5,004 nt of DNA from Muribaculaceae bacterium (lineage in GTDB: Bacteria > Bacteroidota > Bacteroidia > Bacteroidales > Muribaculaceae). Under the pieces are notes generated by a model. The model saw only the letters and a program-made list of their open reading frames with translations, had not been told where the DNA came from and did no database searches. The stretch is taken from contig JAIDPP010000020.1 in assembly GCA_029062725.1 (NCBI GenBank), positions 1 to 5,004 of the forward strand, written 5' to 3'. Shown in pieces: positions 1 to 4,993 of this stretch (the first letter of the stretch is position 1; each line of letters opens with the position of its first letter). The position numbers and the translations under genes are program-made.

Positions 1-27
1 ACCCGGCAATATCTCAGTCGTGTACAT
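1..27 (-). CDS. 5' end of a gene cut by the window edge, probably DAHP synthase/chorismate mutase
   Basis: An ATG on the minus strand at 27-25 opens a frame that runs off the left edge, giving only MYTTEILPG. It lies 44 bp downstream of the aminotransferase stop on the same strand, and an A/T-rich stretch precedes the ATG, as is usual for Bacteroidetes starts. In many Bacteroidetes the gene after pheA and this aminotransferase is the bifunctional 3-deoxy-7-phosphoheptulonate synthase/chorismate mutase, whose N-terminus has a short lead-in ending in an LPG-like motif before the first barrel strand. The nine residues fit that, but the identity rests on gene order plus a few residues. It could be another gene, or a chance start. 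If right, it would make DAHP from erythrose-4-phosphate and PEP and convert chorismate to prephenate, feeding PheA. Confidence 0.5.
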
Positions 28-71
28 ATTATTTCAATCTTAATCGTTATTGTTGTTTTTAATTCTGATCT

Positions 72-1295
72 TTATTCCGATTGCTGCGCCCCGCTTCTGA
101 TTCTCTCCAGGGCGTTCCGCAGGTTCTCTTCTGTGGCGCAGAGGGAAATACGGATATATCTCTCCCCTTCCTCTCCGAAAATGAAGCCCGGCGTGACAAA
201 GACGCGGTGGCCGTAAAGTAGGCGGTCCGCAAGGGTCTCGGAGGATTCCTCGTTGTCGGGAATACGGCCCCAAAGGAAGAGTCCGCGCTGGGCAGGGTCG
301 TAGCTACACCCCAATTCCTGCATGATCAGCTCCGCGGCCTTCCTGCGCGCCGAATATACGGCATTGAGGCGTGCGTACCATTTCTCATCCGACGCGAGGG
401 CTTTTGCCGCGGCAAGCATGACCGGCCTGAATTGCCCCGAATCTATATTCGACTTCACTTTCAGAATCCAACCGATAAACTCCGGATTCGAGGCCAGCAT
501 CGCCACGCGCCAACCGGCCATATCGTGGCTCTTGGAGAGGGAATTCATCTCTATGCAGATATCCTTGGCGCCCGGCACCGAGAGGATGCTCAGAGGCTTC
601 TCCCCCTCGGGTTTCAGGATAAAGGAATAAGGATTGTCGTTGACTATCACTATGCCGTGACGGCGCCCGAACTCCACGGCTTCGCGGAAGAGCTTCTCAT
701 TGGCGGGGGTGCCGGTCGGCATGTGGGGATAATTCACCCACATCACCTTCACTCTCCCCTCCCTGACGGCGTCAAGCCGCGACATGGCCTCGAAATCCGG
801 TTTCCATCCATTCCCGGGAGTGAGCCGGTATTTTACTATCTCGGCGTCGGCCAGACGGCTTACGGATGTATAGGTGGGATAGCCGGGATCCGGCACCAGA
901 ACGGCATCACCCGGATTTACAAAAGCCATGGTGATGTGCATGATCCCCTCCTTGGAGCCGATCAGAGGCAATATCTCGTTGGCCGGATTCAGCTCCACGC
1001 CGTAATAGCGGCGATACCATCCCGCGAAAGCATCCCTCAGCTCCGGAATACCGACGTAGGGCTGATAGCTGTGGTTGCGCGGATCTCGCGCGGCCTCGCA
1101 GAGGGTATCGATCACCTCCGGAGCCGGCGGAAGATCCGGACCCCCGATACCGAGCGAAATGATATCGAGACCGCGGGCGTTCATTTCCGCCACCTCGCGC
1201 AGCTTACGCGAAAAGTAATACTCCTTCACATTCCCCACCCTGACGGCCGGAGCCACAGGACGTCCCTCAATGTTTGAAATCTTTACATTCGACAT
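72..1295 (-). CDS. Class I/II PLP-dependent aminotransferase (probable aromatic amino acid / prephenate aminotransferase)
   Basis: Fold-type I aminotransferase of the aspartate/LL-diaminopimelate aminotransferase-like family, cytoplasmic, 407 residues from the ATG. Visible family features (ATG numbering): the SYQPYVGIPELRDAF block near 76-90; GSKEG at 113-117, which contacts PLP phosphate; the NYPHMPTG motif from Asn188; Asp220 and Tyr223 in NDNPY, which hold the PLP ring; the Schiff-base Lys255 in SLSKSHDMAGWR, with Arg263; and the substrate-carboxylate Arg382 in RISL. All key residues are intact. It overlaps the end of pheA and probably shares its transcript, so I infer that it makes Phe/Tyr from phenylpyruvate/4-hydroxyphenylpyruvate, or arogenate from prephenate. 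Sequence alone does not separate these from a diaminopimelate role, which context makes less likely. The start is uncertain: ATG at 1295 gives a 29-nt overlap with pheA; GTG at 1256 follows the pheA stop with GAGGGA seven bases upstream and would give 394 residues. Confidence 0.93.
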   Translation of the reverse strand: MSNVKISNIEGRPVAPAVRVGNVKEYYFSRKLREVAEMNARGLDIISLGIGGPDLPPAPEVIDTLCEAARDPRNHSYQPYVGIPELRDAFAGWYRRYYGVELNPANEILPLIGSKEGIMHITMAFVNPGDAVLVPDPGYPTYTSVSRLADAEIVKYRLTPGNGWKPDFEAMSRLDAVREGRVKVMWVNYPHMPTGTPANEKLFREAVEFGRRHGIVIVNDNPYSFILKPEGEKPLSILSVPGAKDICIEMNSLSKSHDMAGWRVAMLASNPEFIGWILKVKSNIDSGQFRPVMLAAAKALASDEKWYARLNAVYSARRKAAELIMQELGCSYDPAQRGLFLWGRIPDNEESSETLADRLLYGHRVFVTPGFIFGEEGERYIRISLCATEENLRNALERIRSGAQQSE

Positions 1296-2133
1296 ATTCG
1301 CCAAGTATTTTAAGATCGTTCAAAAGGGGACGCACCGCGTCTATGGCCTGACGGTAACGCACGTAGGAATCAAAGGTCAGGTCGATATAGAACCTGTATT
1401 CCCATTCCCTTCCGACGATGGGTAATGATTGTATCTTGGAGAGATTGATATCGTAGAATGAGAAAATAGTCAGCACTTTCGAGAGCGCACCCTGAGTATG
1501 GGGAAGTGTGAATACGAGGGAAGCCTTGTCGAGCTCCTCTTCGCGAGGCTTGAAATCACGCGCCGTAAGAGGGTCGGCAAGGATTAGGAAACGGGTGAAA
1601 TTCCGCTTGTTGGTCTCGATCCCCTTCTCGAGGATCTCCATGCCGTAGAGTCCGGCGGCATATTCGCCGCAGACCGCCGCATGGCCCCGCAGCCCCTGGC
1701 GGGCTATGTCGCGGGCTGCTCCGGCAGTATCGAATTTCTCCACCATCCGGAGGTTGGGATGGCGCCGCAGATACTGCTCGCACTGCATCAGGGCCATCGG
1801 ATGGGAATTGACCTCCGTCAGATCCTCGAGCTTCTCCCCGGGCAGCGCGCAAAGCACATGCGATATGCGCATCTTCTCCTCCCCAACCACCTGAAGGTTG
1901 CTCTGACGGAGGAGCTCATGGTTCTGGAGGAGCGACCCGGCGATAGTGTTCTCTATGGCCACGATACCCATCAGAGAGGCATCCCCCTCCATGCGACCGA
2001 AGAGTTCGTTGAAACTGTCACATTCCACACTCTCGATCTCCCTGCCGAGTTTTTCGAAATAAGAATCGGCGGCCGCGTCATGGAAGCAGCCGCGGATTCC
2101 CTGTATGACCACTCGTAAAGGCAATTGACTCAT
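1267..2133 (-). CDS. pheA: Prephenate dehydratase
   Basis: Monofunctional prephenate dehydratase, 288 residues: it decarboxylates and dehydrates prephenate to phenylpyruvate in phenylalanine synthesis, in the cytoplasm. Residues about 7-187 form the periplasmic-binding-protein-like catalytic domain, starting with IQGIRGCFHDAAA (the family's G-x-x-G-[ST]-[FY] region), then IENTIAGSL at 60-68, and ending in NFTRFLIL with the catalytic Thr180 of the TRF motif. Residues about 203-280 form the ACT regulatory domain, with GALSKVL at 215-221 for binding phenylalanine. The second ACT motif, ESRP in well-studied enzymes, reads QSLP at 235-238. There is no chorismate mutase domain at the N-terminus, unlike the E. 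coli P-protein. The ATG at 2133 is preceded by AAAGAGAGA and places the first strand at the usual distance. Its stop lies inside the aminotransferase frame, and ychF ends 70 bp upstream with no clear promoter or terminator between. Confidence 0.96.
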   Translation of the reverse strand: MSQLPLRVVIQGIRGCFHDAAADSYFEKLGREIESVECDSFNELFGRMEGDASLMGIVAIENTIAGSLLQNHELLRQSNLQVVGEEKMRISHVLCALPGEKLEDLTEVNSHPMALMQCEQYLRRHPNLRMVEKFDTAGAARDIARQGLRGHAAVCGEYAAGLYGMEILEKGIETNKRNFTRFLILADPLTARDFKPREEELDKASLVFTLPHTQGALSKVLTIFSFYDINLSKIQSLPIVGREWEYRFYIDLTFDSYVRYRQAIDAVRPLLNDLKILGEYVECKDFKH

Positions 2134-2203
2134 TCTCTCTTTAAATTTCTTTTCTAACCTCTAAATCACGGCAATAATGCATATTCCGGATTTTTCTTCT
2201 GCA

Positions 2204-3307
2204 TCAGACGTTAAACCTGAAATGCATGATATCGCCGTCCTGAACGACATATTCCTTTCCTTCCACGCCCATCTTTCCGGCTTCCTTGACAGCAGCCTCA
2301 GAACCCAGGCCTACATAATCGTCATATTTGATCACTTCGGCGCGTATGAAGCCTTTCTCGAAGTCTGTATGGATGATTCCGGCCGCCTGCGGAGCTTTCG
2401 TGCCGCGCAGGAATGTCCATGCCCTTACCTCATCGGGACCAGCAGTGAAATAGGTCTGAAGGTCGAGAAGACTGTATGCGGCGCGGATAAGCCGGTTCAC
2501 TCCCGATTCCTTGAGTCCTATCTCTTCAAGAAATTCCTGTCGTTCCTCATAGGTGTCGAGTTCGGCGATCTCGCTCTCGGTCTTGGCCGCCACGATCAGC
2601 AGGTCGGCACCCTCCTTGGCGATCGCCGCCCTCACCTTCTCCACGTATGCGTTTCCATCGACTGCCGAAGCGTCGTCAACATTGCATACATAGAGCACCG
2701 GCTTATTGGTGAGCAGGAAGAGTTCGCGGGCGAATTTCTCCTCCTCCTTCCCCTCGATCTTCACCGAGCGGGCGGGCTCCCCCTTCTCCAGAGCCTCCTT
2801 GTAGGCCTTCAATACCTCAAGCTGCATCTTGGCATTCTTGTCGCCGCCGGCCTTGGCCGCCTTCTCCGTCTTTGCAAGCCGAGACTCCACAGTCTCGAGA
2901 TCCTTGAGCTGGAGCTCGTAATTGATTACCTCCATGTCGCGCACAGGATCGACCGTGGTATCGACATGGGTGATGTTGTCATCATCGAAACAGCGCAGCA
3001 CGTGCAGGATGGCGTCCGTCTCGCGGATATTGGCCAAAAACTTATTTCCCAGACCCTCCCCTTTGGAAGCGCCTTTTACCAGACCGGCGATATCGACTAT
3101 CTCCACCGTGGCCGGAACTGTCGATTTGGGGTTGCACATCTCCACCAGCTTGGTGAGCCGGTCGTCGGGAACCGAAATCACACCCACGTTCGGCTCGATC
3201 GTGCAGAACGGGAAATTGGCGCTCTGCGCCTTGGAGTTGCTCAGACAATTGAAGAGTGTGGACTTCCCGACATTCGGCAAGCCCACTATACCGCATTTTA
3301 ATGACAT
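2204..3307 (-). CDS. ychF: Redox-regulated ATPase YchF (OLA1/Obg family)
   Basis: Cytoplasmic P-loop NTPase of the TRAFAC/Obg family that binds ribosomes and prefers ATP; in E. coli it is linked to stress response and leaderless-mRNA initiation. The 367 residues are close to the E. coli 363. Seen in order: P-loop GLPNVGKST at 9-17; [10 protein letters not shown] at 31-40 with Cys35, the cysteine tied to redox control in E. coli; G3 DIAG at 72-75 followed by [13 protein letters not shown]; His114 in NITHV, the residue proposed to act in hydrolysis; a charged helical insert at about 130-195; the G4-equivalent NVDD at 209-212; and a C-terminal TGS domain at about 283-366, starting LQTYFTAG. The ATG at 3307 gives the same N-terminus as E. 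coli ([11 protein letters not shown] against [11 protein letters not shown]). NVDD is slightly off the usual NxxE. A sigma-ABfr-type promoter and an approximately 85-nt leader precede the gene. Confidence 0.97.
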   Translation of the reverse strand: MSLKCGIVGLPNVGKSTLFNCLSNSKAQSANFPFCTIEPNVGVISVPDDRLTKLVEMCNPKSTVPATVEIVDIAGLVKGASKGEGLGNKFLANIRETDAILHVLRCFDDDNITHVDTTVDPVRDMEVINYELQLKDLETVESRLAKTEKAAKAGGDKNAKMQLEVLKAYKEALEKGEPARSVKIEGKEEEKFARELFLLTNKPVLYVCNVDDASAVDGNAYVEKVRAAIAKEGADLLIVAAKTESEIAELDTYEERQEFLEEIGLKESGVNRLIRAAYSLLDLQTYFTAGPDEVRAWTFLRGTKAPQAAGIIHTDFEKGFIRAEVIKYDDYVGLGSEAAVKEAGKMGVEGKEYVVQDGDIMHFRFNV

Positions 3308-3310
3308 ATT

Positions 3311-3382
3311 CTATTTTATCTTTTTACCTTCTCCCGGCCGCGGGAAACGCGGGAAAACAGTGATTTCTCTCAGTTCCCTCAT
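3311..3382 (-). CDS. Possible 23-codon leader ORF upstream of ychF
   Basis: An ATG at 3382-3380, only about 10 nt after the predicted transcription start, opens 23 codons ending in TAG at 3313-3311, three bases before the ychF ATG. The peptide is basic and proline-rich (MRELREIT at the start, FPRFPRP in the middle, KKIK at the end). It resembles no protein I know. Its position fits a translated leader that could couple to or limit ychF translation. It may equally be a chance frame, since a run of this length is not improbable. Confidence 0.25.
   Translation of the reverse strand: MRELREITVFPRFPRPGEGKKIK
3339..3356. repeat. Perfect 9-bp tandem duplication in the ychF leader
   Basis: CGCGGGAAA occurs twice back to back on the plus strand (3339-3347 and 3348-3356). 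Read on the minus strand it is TTTCCCGCG twice. Being three codons long, it keeps the leader ORF in frame and encodes FPR twice. A slippage duplication is the simplest origin. The flanking CCCGGCCGCGGG (3333-3344) can also form a short GC-rich stem. Confidence 0.8.
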
Positions 3383-3397
3383 GTCCGACCGGAACTG

Positions 3398-3429
3398 CAA
3401 AGGTAAGTATATTTTCTCTATATTCCAAA
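3398..3429 (-). promoter_or_regulatory. Bacteroidetes-type promoter for ychF
   Basis: On the minus strand TTTG (3429-3426) is followed after 20 bp by TACCTTTG (3405-3398), a perfect match to the Bacteroidetes -33 TTTG / -7 TAnnTTTG pattern with normal spacing. Transcription should start near 3391-3393, leaving about 85 nt of leader before the ychF ATG. It may also drive pheA and the aminotransferase, because no clear internal promoter is seen in the 70 bp after ychF. Confidence 0.85.
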
Positions 3430-3436
3430 TACACTT

Positions 3437-3465
3437 AATATTACATCTTTATAAAGTATAATATT
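3437..3465. repeat. AT-rich nested dyad upstream of the ychF promoter
   Basis: Perfect 7-bp arms AATATTA (3437-3443) and TAATATT (3459-3465) enclose the perfect 10-bp palindrome CTTTATAAAG (3447-3456). The element ends 8 bp upstream of the ychF -33 box as read on the minus strand, so it could be an operator or an AT-rich upstream element, or could fold at the 3' end of the lipoprotein transcript. High AT content makes chance dyads more likely here. Confidence 0.45.
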
Positions 3466-3508
3466 ACTGTTTTATGCAGTATAGTATCATATATTCATGC
3501 AGATTTTA

Positions 3509-3528
3509 TTCACAGTCTGGTGAGTGAA
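3509..3528 (-). terminator. Weak terminator-like hairpin after the lipoprotein gene
   Basis: In the minus-strand transcript TTCAC (3528-3524) can pair with GTGAA (3513-3509) across a 10-nt loop, 13 bases after the lipoprotein stop, followed by TAAAATC. The stem is short and there is no true T-run, so this is only a candidate. A second 5-bp hairpin, TACTG/CAGTA at 3465-3481, lies further on. Confidence 0.2.
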
Positions 3529-3541
3529 CCTGTCTCCGGTT

Positions 3542-4003
3542 TTACCAGGGGGCACGGTAGATGCGGTCATAGACGTAGGTGGAGACGTGGCCGTCATATT
3601 CACGCCACTGCATCCAAAGTGTGCGATTGCCGTTGGTAAACCAATAGTTGATCGTCATCGGACGCCCGTCGCCGTAGGCGAGGTTCATCTGATAGTCCGA
3701 GACCCCGCTGTTGGAATACTGGCATACGTAGTCGGTCGGCATAACGTAGGGACGCTTTTCATCCCAGTAATAATATTCACCGTAGCCACGTCCGCTGAAA
3801 CTCAAGTAGTTCTTGACATAGCCCGTAACGCCTTGGCTATCGATCTGAACCAGTTCCCAGTAACCTGTAAGGGCCGGATCATAGAAGGTGTCATAATATC
3901 CGGGGCCGTCATACCAATAGTCATCGCTCTCACAGGAGGTCAGTGCAGATGAAAGAATAATACCGAAGGTGAGGAGAGTAAGGAGACGTATCGCTTTTTT
4001 CAT
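3542..4003 (-). CDS. Small tyrosine-rich lipoprotein, probably surface-exposed, lipocalin-like
   Basis: A 153-residue protein of unknown function. It has a lipoprotein signal peptide: MKKAIR, a hydrophobic stretch at about 7-20, and the lipobox LTSC with acylated Cys24. The next residues, ESDD, resemble the acidic lipoprotein export signal of Bacteroidetes, so I infer the outer face of the outer membrane. The mature part opens with a Tyr/Gly/Asp-rich linker (27-42), then ALTGYWELVQID at 44-55, the strand pattern that starts many small lipocalin-like domains of this phylum; the rest looks like a short beta-barrel. By my count 22 Tyr and 7 Trp occur in 130 mature residues. Cys94 is the only other cysteine. 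I chose the ATG at 4003 (MKK) over an in-frame TTG at 4012. It stands alone between cdd and ychF; no Bacteroidetes promoter is seen in the 98 bp upstream, so it may be cotranscribed with cdd. Confidence 0.85.
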   Translation of the reverse strand: MKKAIRLLTLLTFGIILSSALTSCESDDYWYDGPGYYDTFYDPALTGYWELVQIDSQGVTGYVKNYLSFSGRGYGEYYYWDEKRPYVMPTDYVCQYSNSGVSDYQMNLAYGDGRPMTINYWFTNGNRTLWMQWREYDGHVSTYVYDRIYRAPW

Positions 4004-4101
4004 ATCTTGCAATGGATTTTTGATTCTATAGCGGAATCGGTGAATAATTGTCAGAAGGGTGTCACTTCACAAGCGGCTGCTCTAAAAGTAAAAAGGCTCT
4101 C

Positions 4102-4602
4102 TTAAAACTCAGTGAAACAATAAGGGAGGAGGGATGCGACGGAGGGAAAGATATAGCAGCGGCGACGTCCGTAAAGAATCACCTCCACCGGCTCTCCCCC
4201 TCTGGTCTCGTACTCAAGCAGAGCTTGGCGGCATGCTCCGCAGGGGCTGATCGGGGATTCCTGAAAATAATCGTCGTATGGCATCCCCTCCGGTTTGTGA
4301 AGGGAGGTCCAGGCTGCGATGGCGATTTTTGAAAAGCGGCGCCCGGGATAAAGGGCCCCTGCCTGAAAGCAGGCAGTCCGTTCGGCGCAGATGCCGGAGG
4401 GAGACGCCGCGTTCTCCTGATTGGAGCCGCAGACGATGGTGCCGTCGTCAAGACGGATAGCCGCTCCTACATGGAACCGTGAATATGGCGCGTATGAGGT
4501 GCGGGTCATTTGTCGGGCGGCCTCCACAAGCTCTCTGTCGGCTCCCGGCAGCTCTTCAAACCCACACTCCTTTATCATGGTGGTAATAGTCAATTCCTTC
4601 AT
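4102..4602 (-). CDS. cdd: Cytidine deaminase
   Basis: Zinc-dependent cytidine deaminase, 166 residues: it converts cytidine and deoxycytidine to uridine and deoxyuridine in pyrimidine salvage, in the cytoplasm. Features seen: SYAPYSRFHVGAAI at 36-49; the substrate-binding NQENAA at 61-66; CAE at 72-74, with zinc ligand Cys72 and catalytic Glu74; and PCGACRQ at 120-126, with zinc ligands Cys121 and Cys124. The three-cysteine site marks the small tetrameric class. It is longer than the approximately 130-residue Bacillus type because of an N-terminal extension of about 20 residues and an insert at about 98-117 before the second zinc motif; both are familiar in Bacteroidetes members. ATG at 4602 is the natural start; an internal ATG at 4578 would still leave the domain whole. 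The lipoprotein follows after 98 bp. No promoter matching the phylum pattern is visible upstream; a hairpin and tandem repeat occupy 4634-4691. Confidence 0.95.
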   Translation of the reverse strand: MKELTITTMIKECGFEELPGADRELVEAARQMTRTSYAPYSRFHVGAAIRLDDGTIVCGSNQENAASPSGICAERTACFQAGALYPGRRFSKIAIAAWTSLHKPEGMPYDDYFQESPISPCGACRQALLEYETRGGEPVEVILYGRRRCYIFPSVASLLPYCFTEF

Positions 4603-4633
4603 AACCGTTGATGTTTTTTAGGTAAAGGGATAC

Positions 4634-4657
4634 TAAAGGAGCGGATCCTCCTCTTTT
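4634..4657. repeat. Bulged hairpin upstream of cdd
   Basis: TAAAGGAG (4634-4641) and CTCCT-c-TTT(T)A pair around the six-base loop CGGATC with one bulged C at 4653. On the minus strand it would sit in the cdd leader about 30 nt before the ATG. On the plus strand it is followed by TTTTATAT. It could be a leader structure; no known riboswitch is recognisable. Confidence 0.4.
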
Positions 4658-4691
4658 ATATCTATCACTCGTTTTATATATTTATGACTCG
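4654..4691. repeat. Imperfect AT-rich tandem repeat upstream of cdd
   Basis: Two adjacent units, 4654-4671 (18 bp) and 4672-4691 (20 bp), share TTTTATAT at one end and TAT(C/G)ACTCG at the other, differing by a 2-bp length change and a few substitutions. Together they lie 52-89 bp upstream of the cdd start. Either a slipped duplication or a doubled protein-binding site would explain them. Confidence 0.6.
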
Positions 4692-4784
4692 GACAGCTCT
4701 TAATTGTTTAATCGGATTGGAGACGGTTTTGTTCATTCACTTCTATTTTTCTCGACGCCGCAATGCCGCGGGAGGAGCGGCCCC

Positions 4785-4812
4785 ATTCCGAACGCTTCCT
4801 GTAATTCGGAAT
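4785..4812. promoter_or_regulatory. Candidate operator: perfect 8-bp inverted repeat
   Basis: ATTCCGAA (4785-4792) and TTCGGAAT (4805-4812) form a perfect inverted repeat with a 12-bp spacer, 20 bp centre to centre, about two helical turns. Each arm contains TTCNGAA, itself symmetrical. It ends 23 bp upstream of the -33 box of the plus-strand promoter, a normal place for an activator site. No regulator is encoded in the window. Confidence 0.4.
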
Positions 4813-4835
4813 AAGCTATCAGCCCTGATCGAAAT

Positions 4836-4866
4836 TTTGTGAAGCGGGAGATTTGTATTAACTTTG
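4836..4866 (+). promoter_or_regulatory. Bacteroidetes-type promoter for the small plus-strand ORF
   Basis: TTTG (4836-4839), a 19-bp spacer and TAACTTTG (4859-4866) match the sigma-ABfr -33/-7 pattern exactly. Transcription should begin near 4872-4874, about 15 nt before the ATG at 4889, a short A-rich leader (AATAAAACACAA) typical of this phylum. It is the only plus-strand promoter I find. Confidence 0.85.
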
Positions 4867-4888
4867 CCGGAGAATAAAACACAACCTG

Positions 4889-4993
4889 ATGAAACCTTCA
4901 CCCACTCCTCTTATCCATGCGGTTCTGCTTAACATCTTAATCCTCATAACGGCCGCATCTCAGCTGACTCTTAAAGCTGCCACCGACCATTAA
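4889..4993 (+). CDS. 34-codon signal-peptide-like ORF (small membrane/secreted peptide or broken gene)
   Basis: Directly behind a perfect phylum-type promoter, an ATG opens 34 codons that end in TAA at 4991-4993. The peptide starts MKPSPTPLIH, continues with a hydrophobic segment at about residues 8-28 (AVLLNILILITAASQ), and ends LKAATDH, so it looks like a signal peptide with a possible cleavage after an A-A pair, or a single membrane helix. Three readings remain: a genuine tiny membrane protein, a leader peptide, or the start of a longer secreted protein interrupted by a nonsense codon or frameshift. The other two frames stay open across the TAA to the window edge, only 11 bases further, so the last cannot be judged here. 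No family is recognised. Confidence 0.5.
   Translation: MKPSPTPLIHAVLLNILILITAASQLTLKAATDH

Noticed and set aside
432..1277. Plus-strand open frame of 281 codons opposite the aminotransferase
   Set aside because: Antisense shadow of a clear PLP enzyme; His/Arg-rich composition with no motif, typical of reverse reading of a GC-rich gene.
1302..1304. TTG start for the aminotransferase
   Set aside because: An ATG lies three codons downstream; TTG would only lengthen the overlap with pheA.
1681..2118. Plus-strand open frame opposite pheA
   Set aside because: Antisense shadow; no domain, promoter or ribosome site.
2177..3301. Plus-strand open frame of 374 codons opposite ychF
   Set aside because: It is the antisense shadow of ychF, which has every family motif. 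The shadow has no recognisable domain and no promoter in front.
2922..3461. Plus-strand frame running across the ychF start into the spacer
   Set aside because: Mostly antisense to ychF, and the spacer it enters carries the minus-strand ychF promoter.
3524..3952. Plus-strand frame of 142 codons opposite the lipoprotein
   Set aside because: The minus strand has a textbook signal peptide and lipobox. The plus frame is hydrophobic only because it reads the reverse of Tyr/Asp-rich codons.
4010..4012. TTG start for the lipoprotein
   Set aside because: The ATG at 4003 gives a normal MKK signal-peptide start.
4025..4054. Sigma-70-like CTGACA-18-TATAGA on the minus strand before the lipoprotein
   Set aside because: Bacteroidetes housekeeping promoters do not use this pattern and the -10 match is poor, so it is probably chance.
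4622..4632. TATCCCTTTA on the minus strand as a cdd -7 box
   Set aside because: The spacing inside the box is wrong for TAnnTTTG and no TTTG lies 19-21 bp upstream.
4757..4781. GC-rich GCCGC/GCGGC stem as a terminator
   Set aside because: Only 5-bp arms, no T-run on either strand, and no gene ending nearby.
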